A stretch of DNA of 35,459 bases from Alkalicoccus luteus (GCF_012034335.1 NZ_JAATHJ010000035.1:1-35459); one strand, 5' to 3'; shown: positions 1 to 7,636, counted from the first letter of the stretch. Made by a program: numbers and translations. The notes: generated by a model from the sequence alone, not told the origin.

Positions 1-127
1 AGGATAGAGTGGGGAAAACGCGGAGCGCGAGAAGCAGTAAAACGTGGAGACGTTCTCATTATTGTAGATGTTCTAAGTTTTTCTTCCACGGTAGTGTCAG
101 GTTTAAATAAAGGAGCAATCATATATC
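1..127. repeat. Terminal overlap, left copy (circular contig)
   Basis: These 127 bases are identical to 35333-35459 at the other end of the window. Both copies lie inside the same reading frame, and joining them restores an uninterrupted gene. This is best read as the overlap left when a circular molecule is assembled as a linear contig, so the unique circle is 35332 bp. A real terminal repeat of a linear element is less likely, because it would break a gene and no other end structure is seen. Confidence 0.93.
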
Positions 128-726
128 CGTATCCTCCACATTTAGACGGGAAAGCTTTTGCATCGGAAATAGAGGCGGAGTATATACTAGGAAGGACAGA
201 AGCTTCAAAAATTGGGAAACCTACTTTATCCCCTGTTTCGTTTCATAAAAAAGAACACATGAACAAACGGTATGTACTTACGTCCCTCAATGGGGCTTAC
301 TGTACCTGGATCGCAGGTGAGGTCCCCGCTTTATTGATCGGCTCCCTTTTGAATGCTTCTGCTGTGGCCTCAATCGCTAACAACATAATGCAAGAGACAA
401 ATTCGAACATCACAGTTGTTCCTTGTGGGGAACGCTGGAGCGATGTAAAAGAATACGACGATGCGCTGCGCCCGGCAGTAGAGGACTATTTAGGTGCTGG
501 AGCAATACTATCTTATTTGCCTGGTAAAAAATCAGTAGAAGCAGAGGTGTGCATAGGCGCATTCACAGCAGTCAAACACCGACTTAACGAAATGATATGG
601 GATTGTGGAAGTGGCAGAGAACTTCGCAACAGAGGTTTTAGTGAAGACGTAAAACATTGTAGTAAATTAAACTATTATGAAAATGTTCCTCTATTAAAGA
701 AGGATCACTTTATATCGGCATTTTAA
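1..726 (+). CDS. ComB-like 2-phosphosulfolactate phosphatase (3' part; gene spans the cut)
   Basis: The frame is open from base 1. Joined to 35303-35332 across the circle it gives a 251-residue protein, close to the usual 230-245 of the ComB family. ComB removes phosphate from 2-phosphosulfolactate; archaea use it for coenzyme M, and sulfolactate is also a solute of Bacillus spores. In full-length numbering the family-like blocks are DVLSFSSTV (33-41), TSLNGAYC (104-111), PCGERW (151-156) and an RPAVEDYLGAGAI stretch (167-179). The GTG at base 94 is internal to the conserved domain and is not the start. The gene stands alone between two related terminators, with no synthase partner, so the true substrate is uncertain. 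Family assignment is fairly sure; function on this plasmid is inference. Confidence 0.75.
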   Translation, partial: RIEWGKRGAREAVKRGDVLIIVDVLSFSSTVVSGLNKGAIIYPYPPHLDGKAFASEIEAEYILGRTEASKIGKPTLSPVSFHKKEHMNKRYVLTSLNGAYCTWIAGEVPALLIGSLLNASAVASIANNIMQETNSNITVVPCGERWSDVKEYDDALRPAVEDYLGAGAILSYLPGKKSVEAEVCIGAFTAVKHRLNEMIWDCGSGRELRNRGFSEDVKHCSKLNYYENVPLLKKDHFISAF

Positions 727-795
727 ATCCTCAATAACTAAAGATCGCTGTTTATAATCTTACCCCGTATAAGAATTAAAGATGCATCAAAATCA

Positions 796-828
796 TTAAT
801 ATATATTTAACTAATTAATATGTATTGT
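796..828. repeat. 19-bp-spaced palindrome pair, site A
   Basis: Two variants of the TTAATATATATTAA element begin at 796 and 815, exactly 19 bp apart. The second carries the ATATGTATT variant that is also seen at 31140 and 35003-35035. The pair lies downstream of the ComB-like gene, just before its terminator. Confidence 0.7.
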
Positions 829-880
829 ACATAAATAAGCCAGCAGAACAGTTATTTGCTCTGCTGGCTTATTTTTATAT
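815..880. repeat. Right flank repeat of the ComB cassette
   Basis: This 66-bp stretch matches 35022-35087 at 57 of 66 positions by direct comparison. It covers one palindrome element and the terminator hairpin. One difference is compensatory: a C-G pair in this stem is a T-A pair in the other copy, so hairpin pairing is kept. Together the two copies flank the ComB-like gene in direct orientation on the circle. Confidence 0.75.
834..876 (+). terminator. Intrinsic terminator after the ComB-like gene
   Basis: Arms AATAAGCCAGCAGA (834-847) and TCTGCTGGCTTATT (860-873) form a 14-bp stem, followed by a T run. The rest of the 727-985 spacer holds site A and an A+T-rich stretch with no clear gene. 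Confidence 0.85.
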
Positions 881-985
881 CGAATATAAAGAAGATAAAA
901 ACGATAGTATTAATACATCAAAATGATAGTGTGATACCATTGGATTAACATCTAAACTATCAATTGCGATCAGGGAGGTATTAAC

Positions 986-1177
986 GTGAGCGACAAAGAA
1001 AAGCTTCAAGTGACGATGCCAGCAACCCTCAAAAAAGAGTTAGAACGAATGGCGAATGAAACAGGTATTTCACAGAATCATTTATCTGTCCTGGCGCTGC
1101 ATAGCCTTACGAAAAACTATAAGGAAAAAGGCTCGTTCATCTTTGCTGATCTCTTGAATCCTGAACATCGGAATTAA
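986..1177 (+). CDS. Small ribbon-helix-helix (CopG/Arc-type) DNA-binding protein
   Basis: A 63-residue protein with the RHH pattern: a short strand (KLQVTMPATLK) followed by two helices, KKELERMANETGIS and NHLSVLALHSL. Such proteins bind DNA as dimers and usually repress their own operon. The GTG start at 986 follows GGGAGG at about 973-978 with good spacing. The gene lies 22 bp upstream of a coiled-coil membrane protein and probably shares its transcript, so it may be that operon's regulator. A palindromic GTATTAATAC lies at about 906-915 upstream and could be its site. The target and exact family are not known. Confidence 0.7.
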   Translation: MSDKEKLQVTMPATLKKELERMANETGISQNHLSVLALHSLTKNYKEKGSFIFADLLNPEHRN

Positions 1178-1199
1178 AACAGTCTAAGGAGGGATATGA

Positions 1200-2318
1200 G
1201 TGGAAGAATTAATAGAAGCAGTAGCAGAGCATGAAGCTTATGGGTCTTTAGAAGAATTTGTAGATAAATTAAATGAAGCAAAACAATTATTTGATAAAGA
1301 AGAAGATAAAGAAACCTATATTAATTTATACCAAATGGAAGAATCACTAGAATACTTTAGAGAATGCTTATCTAATGCTTTATCTTTTTTATTACATGAA
1401 ACCTTATTAACTCATATAAACACAAAGTCACAAAAAGGGATTCAAACCCTAGAGGCTATAATAAGTAATCCCAAAGCGAATATGAGCAGCAATTTAGCAA
1501 CTGTAAGGAGTAACCATTCAAGTGTCATTATCCAATTAAATGTTATTTCCTCTCCAAGTAGTTTGCAAGAAATTGAGAGCTTAAAAGAGTATGTCACTAA
1601 ACAAAAGATATCTTTAAGTCGTACAAATAATAGTGCGATTAAAGAGGCTGAAGAAATAAAATCTCAAAACACCGAGTTATTAAGTGAAATAGATCAACTC
1701 CGAACTATTATTGAAGAAGAACGTAAGAATTTTAAGGATAGTGCTTCGGACATTTTATTAACACTACAGCGAGAATCTTCAAAAGAAATATTTGATTTTA
1801 TAGAAAAAGAAAAGCAAGACTTTAAAGATCAGTCAGAAAGTATTTTGTCACAAGAAAATGAGGTGATGAATAGTCTACTGAGTAAAGAAACAAAGGCAGA
1901 AGAAATTTTAAACTTATCATCGAAGGCAGCATTGGCTGGGAGTTATCGAAAGAATGCGGATTACGAACGAAATATATCTTGGGTGTGGAGTGGAATAGCG
2001 ATTGGTTCAGTAGCTGGGGCAGTGATCTTTTCGATCATTGAATTACTGGAATTGGATTTGAATGTAACGAGTTTAATAGCTCGTTTGGCTATACTTAGCG
2101 CTATTTTTTCAGTGTTCGTATATGCGACTAAACAAGCTACTCACCATAGGGAATTATCCAAGGAAAATAGAAGTAGAGAACTAGAGCTTACAACCTTAGT
2201 TCCCTTTATTAACGATCTTCCACAAGACGAAAGACAAGCAATTCAAAAAAAGCTGGCTTATAAATATTTTGGTGGTGAGGATATAACGACTCATGAAAAC
2301 GAGGAAACGAGCAATTAG
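1200..2318 (+). CDS. Coiled-coil protein with two C-terminal membrane helices, function unknown
   Basis: A 372-residue protein. Residues about 1-250 are strongly helical, with heptad-like Leu/Ile spacing between charged residues, and likely form long coiled coils. Two hydrophobic segments follow at roughly 262-282 and 291-311, and the protein ends in a short cytoplasmic tail with a KKLAYKYFGG stretch. The GTG start at 1200 has AAGGAGGG just upstream; an ATG at 1196 is out of frame. It forms a two-gene unit with the upstream RHH protein, bounded by hairpins at 834 and 2341, and looks like an independent cargo cassette. Similar layouts are seen among membrane-anchored effectors and phage-resistance proteins, but nothing here proves such a role. 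Confidence 0.6.
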   Translation: MEELIEAVAEHEAYGSLEEFVDKLNEAKQLFDKEEDKETYINLYQMEESLEYFRECLSNALSFLLHETLLTHINTKSQKGIQTLEAIISNPKANMSSNLATVRSNHSSVIIQLNVISSPSSLQEIESLKEYVTKQKISLSRTNNSAIKEAEEIKSQNTELLSEIDQLRTIIEEERKNFKDSASDILLTLQRESSKEIFDFIEKEKQDFKDQSESILSQENEVMNSLLSKETKAEEILNLSSKAALAGSYRKNADYERNISWVWSGIAIGSVAGAVIFSIIELLELDLNVTSLIARLAILSAIFSVFVYATKQATHHRELSKENRSRELELTTLVPFINDLPQDERQAIQKKLAYKYFGGEDITTHENEETSN

Positions 2319-2340
2319 TAATAAAGAATAGCACATTTTC

Positions 2341-2376
2341 AAATGCAGGTTTAGGGTTTACCCTAAACCTGCATTT
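2341..2376. terminator. Long perfect hairpin at the end of the coiled-coil cassette
   Basis: Arms AAATGCAGGTTTAGGGT (2341-2357) and its exact complement (2360-2376) make a 17-bp perfect stem with a two-base centre. No T run follows directly, so it may act as a stable 3' end or a recombination or protein site rather than a standard terminator. A weaker hairpin followed by T residues lies at about 2396-2417. Confidence 0.55.
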
Positions 2377-2441
2377 AGCTACTCTTCAAAAAAGCTGCTA
2401 TGACAGCATATTTTTTATCGGTAAATGTAGGTTTTAAGTGT

Positions 2442-2467
2442 CTGTTTTGATATAATAGAATAAACAG
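2442..2467 (+). promoter_or_regulatory. Resolvase operon promoter with inverted repeat
   Basis: An extended -10 (TGA-TATAAT, 2448-2456) is bracketed by CTGTTT (2442-2447) and AAACAG (2462-2467). The inverted repeat over the -10 is where a self-repressing resolvase or its small partner would bind. It could also be part of the res site. Confidence 0.5.
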
Positions 2468-2482
2468 AAAAGGAGAGTTTAC

Positions 2483-2803
2483 ATGAGCGATCAAACAAAG
2501 AAACAAGCAATCGGATACATGATGCAAGCTGCGTTAAAATCTTCCCTACCATCTAACCGATTAATTGACTTAGCATGGGCTGCTGAGCGAGAAATTCCAG
2601 AAGAAAGCATATTGGATAATACAAGGACGAGACAAGTATTGCAGGAAATCATGGCGAATCTCGATTTCTCGGAAGATTTACAGGAGGAAGTGATGCAGGA
2701 ACTCTATTTTTCTGCTTTCGATCTCAAAACGGTGGAAGAAGCAGGTGACATTCATTTCGCCTTCACCATGTTATTTCCACGTTTACAAGGGAATAGCAGA
2801 TGA
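2483..2803 (+). CDS. Small acidic protein co-translated with the resolvase
   Basis: A 106-residue acidic protein, predicted mostly helical, with no motif I recognise. The ATG at 2483 follows AAAGGAGAG with good spacing. Its stop overlaps the resolvase start in an ATGA arrangement at 2800-2803, which implies translational coupling and a shared role, for example in controlling or assisting recombination. It has no HTH or RHH pattern that I can see. The name is therefore left open; only the gene itself and its coupling are well supported. Confidence 0.65.
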   Translation: MSDQTKKQAIGYMMQAALKSSLPSNRLIDLAWAAEREIPEESILDNTRTRQVLQEIMANLDFSEDLQEEVMQELYFSAFDLKTVEEAGDIHFAFTMLFPRLQGNSR

Positions 2804-3399
2804 AAATTGGGTATGCCCGTGTCAGTACAAAAGACCAGAATTTAGAACGGCAAATCGAAGAACTACAAGCACAGGGTTGCGACAAAATCTATTCGGAAAA
2901 GAAATCAGCAAAGAATTTTGAACGTCCAGAGTATCAAAAAATGAAAAAGATGCTGCGCTTCGGTGATGTCTTGATCGTGCATGATCTTTCTCGGTTTGGA
3001 CGAAACAACGCTGAAATTAAGCAAGAATGGAAAGACTTGACTGAGAAAGAGATTGATATAGTCGTTCTGAACATGCCGATCTTAGACACTCGCCAGTACA
3101 GAAATTTAGAGGGAGTCGGACGATTGGTTTCCGATATTGTATTGGCTGTTCTATCGTGGCAAGTTGAGCAAGAGCGATTAAACAACTTGAAAGCCCAGCG
3201 TGAGGGAATTGAGATCGCTAAACGTAAAGGGAAGTATAAAGGCAGAAAGACAGAATACTCCCCGGACGGGAAACAAAGCGATAAGTATTTCACTATCGTT
3301 CAAATGCTAAAAGATAATGTAGGGCAGCCAGAAATTGCGAAGCGCATGAAATGTAGTCGTGACACGGTGGCAAAGATTAAGAAAGAGAAAGGGCTATAA
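2800..3399 (+). CDS. Serine recombinase / resolvase
   Basis: A 199-residue protein of the resolvase-invertase family, close to the usual 180-200. The N-terminal YARVST block holds the nucleophilic serine at residue 9. DLSRFGRN and a following helix make up the rest of the catalytic domain, and residues about 165-199 form a C-terminal HTH (VGQPEIAKRMKCSRDTVAKIKK). It cuts and rejoins DNA through a phosphoserine link. On a plasmid this usually resolves multimers so that copies segregate; invertase or transposon resolvase roles are possible. Translation is coupled to the gene upstream. The nearby inverted repeat around 2442-2467 and hairpin at 2341 are candidates for its target. Confidence 0.9.
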   Translation: MKIGYARVSTKDQNLERQIEELQAQGCDKIYSEKKSAKNFERPEYQKMKKMLRFGDVLIVHDLSRFGRNNAEIKQEWKDLTEKEIDIVVLNMPILDTRQYRNLEGVGRLVSDIVLAVLSWQVEQERLNNLKAQREGIEIAKRKGKYKGRKTEYSPDGKQSDKYFTIVQMLKDNVGQPEIAKRMKCSRDTVAKIKKEKGL

Positions 3400-3404
3400 T
3401 CTAA

Positions 3405-3437
3405 TTAATATATATTAAATAATTTAATATATATTAT
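3405..3437. repeat. 19-bp-spaced palindrome pair, site B
   Basis: TTAATATATATTAA at 3405-3418 and TTAATATATATTAT at 3424-3437, start to start 19 bp. The site lies between the resolvase and topoisomerase genes. Confidence 0.8.
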
Positions 3438-3500
3438 ACAGTAAAAGCCCACTGTAAATAAAAGCATGGCGAATACTTGTCATGCTTGACTACTATATGA

Positions 3501-3516
3501 ATTGTAGTATTGTGCT
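3501..3516 (+). promoter_or_regulatory. Degenerate octamer repeats upstream of topB
   Basis: ATTGTAGT (3501-3508) is followed directly by ATTGTGCT (3509-3516). Both are variants of the ATTGTGTT octamer found at four other promoters on this plasmid. A TTGACT at 3486 is a possible -35, but no convincing -10 sits at the right distance. Confidence 0.45.
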
Positions 3517-3559
3517 ATGTAAACTGAATGGAAAACAAAAATGGAAGGATGGACTTTTT

Positions 3560-5722
3560 ATGTCGAATACTGTCATATTTGCCGAGAAACCTTCACAAGC
3601 AAAAGCCTATGCAGAAGCTTTTTCTATTAAAGATAAGTCGAAAACACATATACAGCTGCAATCATGCAGCACCTTTCCGAAGGGAGCAATCATCACATGG
3701 GGCATTGGTCATTTAGTTGAATTGCAGCAGCCTGGGGAGTATCACGAAAAATGGGGAAAATGGAATCTAACCGACTTGCCGATCTTACCCGATAACTTTC
3801 AAGATGCGGTGTCCAAAGATAAAAAGGCGCAATTTGCGGCTGTGAAAAAGTATTTCCAGCAAGCCGATCTGATTATCAACGGGTGTGACATTGATCGGGA
3901 AGGAAGCAACATCTTCCAAAGTACCTTTTTCCTTACGGGAGTGAAAGGGAAAGAAGTAAAACGATTATGGATTAACTCATTAGAAAAAGAAGAAGTGCTG
4001 AAAGGCTTCAATAACTTGCAGCCGATTGAAAAAGATTTACGCATGTATCAAGAAGCTAAAGCCCGGCAAATATCGGATTGGCTGGTTGGTATAAACCTTT
4101 CACGGGCATACACGCTTCATCTACAAAAGAGAGGATATAAAGGAAATGGCAGTAAAGGAAGCTCTGCAATGTCAGTCGGTCGGGTGCAAAGTCCAGCCTT
4201 ATATCTCATCTATCAACGTCAGCAGGAAATAGAGCATTTTAAGCCGGAACCATTCTTTGAATTAGAGGGTAATTTTAAGGCTGCTAATGGATCTTATAAA
4301 GGCATGGCAAAAATAAAAGAAAAGCAAAAAGAGACTGTAAGTGCATTATTAGAAAAAGAAGGGCTGCTACCGGGGGAAGTAACGGAGGGTACGGTTCAAA
4401 ATGTAGAAAAGAAAGAGAAGCAGCAACAAGCACCAAAGCTTCATTCGCTTTCTTCTTTGCAGTCTACGGCTAATAAGCGCTGGAAATACAGTCCGTCAGA
4501 TGTGCTGAAAACGATGCAGGAGCTATATTTAAAGAAGCTTGTTACCTATCCCCGGACAGACTGTAATTTCATCACAGAAAATGAATTTGCGTATATCAGA
4601 CAAAATGTTAAAGCGTATCAGCAGTTATTAAAGGTAGAATTTGAACCGGCTACATTAGAAGCGAAGAAACGCTATGTCGATGGCTCGAAGGTGGAAGAGC
4701 ATTTTGCTCTCGTACCGACAAAGAATGTACCAAATCAGAGTACCATTCAAAACCTCAGTCAAATGGAGAAAAACCTGTACAACGAAGTCTTAGCAACGAC
4801 TCTCGGCATGTTTCATCGTCCTTATCTATATGAAGAGACAAAAATCATAACAAACGTGAAGAACATTGAATTTTTCACTACTGGCAAGGTGGAGAAAGAT
4901 AAGGGGTGGAAAGCTCTTTATGCAGCCCCTAAAAAAGAGGATAAGGAAGAACAAGCTGCTGTTCTTCCAGCGGTAACAAAAGCTGAATCCGTGGAAAGTA
5001 CCGTCACCATTAAAGAAGGCATGACAAAGCCGCCGAAACCGTATACCGAAGGGCAATTAATTAACATGATGAAAACCTGCGGGAAGTTAATTGATGATGA
5101 AGAAGATATTGAAATATTAAAAGAGGTTGAAGGCATTGGAACAGAAGCGACTCGATCAGGAATAATCGAAACGATCAAAGCACAACGCTATATCGAAGTA
5201 CAAAAGAATATCGTCACAGTGACACCGAAAGGAAGTGTGCTGTGTGAAGCAATAGAAGGAACGCTTCTTTCCAGTCCTTCTATGACAGCAAAGTGGGAAG
5301 CTTATCTGCAAAAGATCGGGAAAGGAGAAGGCTCGAAAGACGCTTTCATACAAAAGACGAAAGAATTTGTTACGAAAATGGTCGGTGAGACTTCTCAACG
5401 AGTCGATCAAACAAATATCGAAAATGTGATACAAGAGGAAGCAGCAAGCAACCAACTTGCAGCCTGTCCGGCATGTAAAAGCGGTTCTATTCAAGATCGC
5501 AAAACCTTCTTTGGTTGCAGCGGTTATCGAGAAGGCTGCACGTTCACATTGCCAAAGAAAATTGCCGGAAAGTCCTTAACAACCAATCAGATCAAGATGC
5601 TATGCGAGAAAGGAAAGACAAATAAGATCAAGGGATTCACGTCAAAAAAGAAGAAAAGCTTTGAAGCAGCTTTAAAGCTAGACGATCAGAGAAAAATAGC
5701 ATTTGATTTCCCTAAAAAGTAA
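3560..5722 (+). CDS. topB: DNA topoisomerase III (type IA)
   Basis: A 720-residue type IA topoisomerase that passes single strands to unlink DNA; plasmid-borne forms are thought to separate daughter circles or help transfer (pSK41 TraI is such an enzyme). The Toprim domain carries DIDREG at 110-115 with its acidic metal-binding residues. SVGRVQSPAL follows, then the catalytic tyrosine in VTYPRTDC (Y330). A C-terminal zinc-finger-like cluster begins at C636 (CPAC, then CSGYREGC). The start at 3560 has a GGAAGGATGG ribosome site; an upstream frame from 3482 would run through the promoter region and is rejected. The gene is bracketed by palindrome sites B and C and preceded by octamer repeats. 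Confidence 0.93.
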   Translation: MSNTVIFAEKPSQAKAYAEAFSIKDKSKTHIQLQSCSTFPKGAIITWGIGHLVELQQPGEYHEKWGKWNLTDLPILPDNFQDAVSKDKKAQFAAVKKYFQQADLIINGCDIDREGSNIFQSTFFLTGVKGKEVKRLWINSLEKEEVLKGFNNLQPIEKDLRMYQEAKARQISDWLVGINLSRAYTLHLQKRGYKGNGSKGSSAMSVGRVQSPALYLIYQRQQEIEHFKPEPFFELEGNFKAANGSYKGMAKIKEKQKETVSALLEKEGLLPGEVTEGTVQNVEKKEKQQQAPKLHSLSSLQSTANKRWKYSPSDVLKTMQELYLKKLVTYPRTDCNFITENEFAYIRQNVKAYQQLLKVEFEPATLEAKKRYVDGSKVEEHFALVPTKNVPNQSTIQNLSQMEKNLYNEVLATTLGMFHRPYLYEETKIITNVKNIEFFTTGKVEKDKGWKALYAAPKKEDKEEQAAVLPAVTKAESVESTVTIKEGMTKPPKPYTEGQLINMMKTCGKLIDDEEDIEILKEVEGIGTEATRSGIIETIKAQRYIEVQKNIVTVTPKGSVLCEAIEGTLLSSPSMTAKWEAYLQKIGKGEGSKDAFIQKTKEFVTKMVGETSQRVDQTNIENVIQEEAASNQLAACPACKSGSIQDRKTFFGCSGYREGCTFTLPKKIAGKSLTTNQIKMLCEKGKTNKIKGFTSKKKKSFEAALKLDDQRKIAFDFPKK

Positions 5723-5772
5723 AGCAGGAAGGAGTAAAGGATAATTCTTTGCTCCTTCTTTTATTCTTTAGA

Positions 5773-5805
5773 ACAATATATATTAAATAGTTTAATATAT
5801 ATTAA
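5773..5805. repeat. 19-bp-spaced palindrome pair, site C
   Basis: ACAATATATATTAA at 5773-5786 and a perfect TTAATATATATTAA at 5792-5805, 19 bp apart. The pair lies after topB and directly upstream of an octamer-bearing promoter. Confidence 0.8.
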
Positions 5806-5811
5806 ATAGTT

Positions 5812-5841
5812 ATTGTGTTATTGTGTTATACATGATATACT
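5812..5841 (+). promoter_or_regulatory. Octamer-overlapped promoter of the 5903 gene
   Basis: Two tandem ATTGTGTT octamers (5812-5819, 5820-5827) overlap a -35 TTGTGT (5813-5818). It is spaced 17 bp from the -10 TATACT (5836-5841). A protein bound to the octamers would block RNA polymerase. Confidence 0.7.
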
Positions 5842-5902
5842 TAGAATATAAGAAACAGAGGTTATCAAAAGTGTTATAATATTCCAAAAGGAGTTGAAGG
5901 CA

Positions 5903-6115
5903 ATGAGAGAGTGGAAGCGCACAAACTATGAGGTAATAGAAGTTCCTTATGACCATGATCTGCATGAGTTCAATGTCATTCAGGACAATGATGTCATTGC
6001 TACCATTACACCCGCAACAATTGAGGATATGGAGCAAATTATCACTGATCTGGACAACGGCGAGGATGTTCATGGTTGGGAAGATGGCATGGGAAACACC
6101 ATTTCCGTCCGCTAA
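5903..6115 (+). CDS. Small acidic protein, function unknown
   Basis: A 70-residue acidic protein with no recognised domain; its ending is rich in Asp, Glu and Gly. The ATG at 5903 sits nine bases after AAAAGGAG (5886-5893), whereas the TTG at 5894 abuts that site and is unlikely. It is expressed from an octamer-bearing promoter and followed by a long hairpin before a second small gene, so the two may form an attenuated operon. Because it shares promoter elements with parA it is probably part of the plasmid maintenance set. Confidence 0.6.
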   Translation: MREWKRTNYEVIEVPYDHDLHEFNVIQDNDVIATITPATIEDMEQIITDLDNGEDVHGWEDGMGNTISVR

Positions 6116-6123
6116 AACATTTC

Positions 6124-6169
6124 ATCATCAGAGTGCATTACCAATATTCCAGTAGCGCACTCTGATGAT
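6124..6169 (+). terminator. 13-bp hairpin between two small genes
   Basis: ATCATCAGAGTGC (6124-6136) pairs perfectly with GCACTCTGATGAT (6157-6169). There is no T run, and the ribosome site of the next gene starts nine bases later, so it may attenuate or stabilise the messenger rather than end it. Confidence 0.55.
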
Positions 6170-6188
6170 TGATTTACAGGAGGTTTCT

Positions 6189-6401
6189 ATGGAACAAATA
6201 TCTTTGTTTGAACCACAAAAAGTTTCGCAAGTACCACTGAGTGAACGTATTTTTCATTTAGCTCCGGGTGACAGCATCCGAATCGGTAAATACAAACTAA
6301 CGTACAACGTGTTCTATCTATATGAAGCGGAATCCAATGAAGAGCATTTTTGTCTAGGAAAAGATGTTGAATCCGTTTTACTATGGATAGATTCTTTCTA
6401 A
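6189..6401 (+). CDS. Small protein, function unknown
   Basis: A 70-residue protein, probably alpha/beta, beginning MEQISLFEPQ. The ATG at 6189 has an ideal AGGAGG at 6178-6183; an in-frame ATG at 6165 lies inside the upstream hairpin and lacks a ribosome site. The N-terminal QISLF pattern is like a sliding-clamp-binding peptide (QxxLF), which would suit a protein acting near the replication fork, but this is only a resemblance. It ends six bases before the octamers of the parA promoter. Confidence 0.6.
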   Translation: MEQISLFEPQKVSQVPLSERIFHLAPGDSIRIGKYKLTYNVFYLYEAESNEEHFCLGKDVESVLLWIDSF

Positions 6402-6406
6402 AACCG

Positions 6407-6435
6407 ATTGTGTTATTGTGACATTGTGCTATAAT
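6407..6435 (+). promoter_or_regulatory. Octamer-overlapped promoter of parA
   Basis: Three contiguous octamers, ATTGTGTT (6407), ATTGTGAC (6415) and ATTGTGCT (6423), run straight into a perfect TATAAT -10 (6430-6435). The -35 TTGTGT (6408-6413) lies within the first octamer at 16-bp spacing. This is the clearest candidate operator for the partition operon. Confidence 0.75.
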
Positions 6436-6458
6436 GGCTTTAATGTGCTACAAATAAT

Positions 6459-6491
6459 TAAATATATAATAAATAGTTTAATATATATTAA
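6459..6491. repeat. 19-bp-spaced palindrome pair, site D
   Basis: TAAATATATAATAA at 6459-6472 and perfect TTAATATATATTAA at 6478-6491. The pair lies in the parA leader, downstream of the promoter, so a bound protein could block elongation, or the site could be a partition centromere. Confidence 0.8.
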
Positions 6492-6511
6492 TTTATTAGG
6501 AGGGCTTTATC

Positions 6512-7312
6512 ATGGGAAATGTCATCACTACGGCTAACAGCAAAGGCGGGGTTGGGAAAACTACCGTCACACGCTTGATTGCAGAAACACTCGTCAAACG
6601 TGGTAAATCCGTTTGTATTATTGATATGTGCCAAAACTCTTCAATTGCTACTGGTTTTCTAAATGATCGGGAGCAATTCACGAAAACAACCTATGACTGG
6701 TTGATCGGGGAAGCAAAACCTTCTGAGGTGATTCAGAAACATTCGGAAATGCTGCACTTCATCCCTTCAAACGAACAGATAGATGATTTCAGAAATTATG
6801 CAAACAAGCTAACCATGAAAAAGCGTTTATACTCTGTTGATCGCAAAGTAAAAGCACTACGAAACGTATATGATTATATCTTGATCGATACGCACCCTTC
6901 GGAAAATGATGATTTAGTAGCTTATTCTTTTGTAGCGAGTGATTATGTCGTCGTGCCTTTTGAAGTAGACGAGGATAGTCGAGTCGCTGTAAATCGGACA
7001 ATTGAGATCGTGAAAGATTTCTTACAAGAAGATATTAAAGGATATTACCTCTTACCTAACAAAGTAAATGTAACAAATCAAAAGATTAATCAGCAGTTGC
7101 AGAATATGATCGAATCATTCAAAGAAAAAGGCGTCAAAGAAAACCAGATTTTAGATCATATCCGATTTAGCACTACTGTTTCAACTTCCAAAAATGAAAA
7201 AATCAGCTTGGAAGAATTGGCGCAAAAAAACCAGTATGCTAGAAAAGTCGTGAACGATTTTGACCGTGTAACAGATACTATTATCAGTGAGATCGAAGGG
7301 AGCGCTGTATGA
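6512..7312 (+). CDS. parA: ParA-type partition ATPase
   Basis: A 266-residue ATPase with the deviant Walker A motif KGGVGKTT at residues 11-18. It starts right at the ATPase fold without an N-terminal HTH, as in small (type Ib) plasmid ParA proteins. The Walker B region reads YILIDTHPSE. The A' block, normally DxDPQxN, reads IDMCQNSS here, with Cys in place of the usual acidic/proline pair, which is worth noting. ParA uses ATP-driven DNA binding to move plasmid copies to daughter cells. The ATG follows TTAGGAGGGC. It overlaps its downstream RHH partner by an ATGA junction, a standard two-gene partition operon. Confidence 0.9.
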   Translation: MGNVITTANSKGGVGKTTVTRLIAETLVKRGKSVCIIDMCQNSSIATGFLNDREQFTKTTYDWLIGEAKPSEVIQKHSEMLHFIPSNEQIDDFRNYANKLTMKKRLYSVDRKVKALRNVYDYILIDTHPSENDDLVAYSFVASDYVVVPFEVDEDSRVAVNRTIEIVKDFLQEDIKGYYLLPNKVNVTNQKINQQLQNMIESFKEKGVKENQILDHIRFSTTVSTSKNEKISLEELAQKNQYARKVVNDFDRVTDTIISEIEGSAV

Positions 7313-7608
7313 TGAAAAAGAATAAAGGGATAGATTTAGATGCGTTAGATGAAATGGACGAGGAACTACAAGACGATCAGGAAGAACCTTCTACGCCAAA
7401 GCGAGAACGTAGAAGTGTATATGAGAAATTCACGAAGAAAAAAACGGGTCCAAAAAAGAAACTAAAGGATGCCAAAGCTCAGACCTATATCATAGAGCAA
7501 AGTGATATTGACGCTCTCACAGAAGAAGCTGAAAAACAGAATATATCGCAATCAGAATACATGCGCCAGGCATTAAAACTAAAGTTAAAAACAGATCGCA
7601 AACGATAA
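7309..7608 (+). CDS. RHH centromere-binding partner of ParA (ParB-type)
   Basis: A 99-residue protein with an acidic, lysine-rich and probably flexible N-terminus. A C-terminal ribbon-helix-helix domain follows: the AQTYIIEQSD strand region, then helices around DIDALTEEAEKQ and ISQSEYMRQALKLKL. It is translationally coupled to parA. In type Ib systems such partners bind centromere repeats, stimulate ParA and repress the operon. Candidate DNA targets on this plasmid are the ATTGTGTT octamers in the parA promoter and the TTAATATATATTAA pairs on both sides of the operon. In pSM19035 the RHH protein omega likewise coats contiguous heptads in several promoters, which makes this gene the best candidate for a plasmid-wide regulator. 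Confidence 0.8.
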   Translation: MMKKNKGIDLDALDEMDEELQDDQEEPSTPKRERRSVYEKFTKKKTGPKKKLKDAKAQTYIIEQSDIDALTEEAEKQNISQSEYMRQALKLKLKTDRKR

Positions 7609-7636
7609 AATAGTGATATGACAACCTTTATATAGA

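Noticed and set aside
2934-3293. 119-residue minus-strand frame in the resolvase gene
   Set aside because: It is a shadow of the resolvase coding sequence without a ribosome site or recognisable domain.
3482-3559. N-terminal extension of topoisomerase III
   Set aside because: The extension crosses the octamer promoter region, has no family match, and the ATG at 3560 has its own ribosome site.
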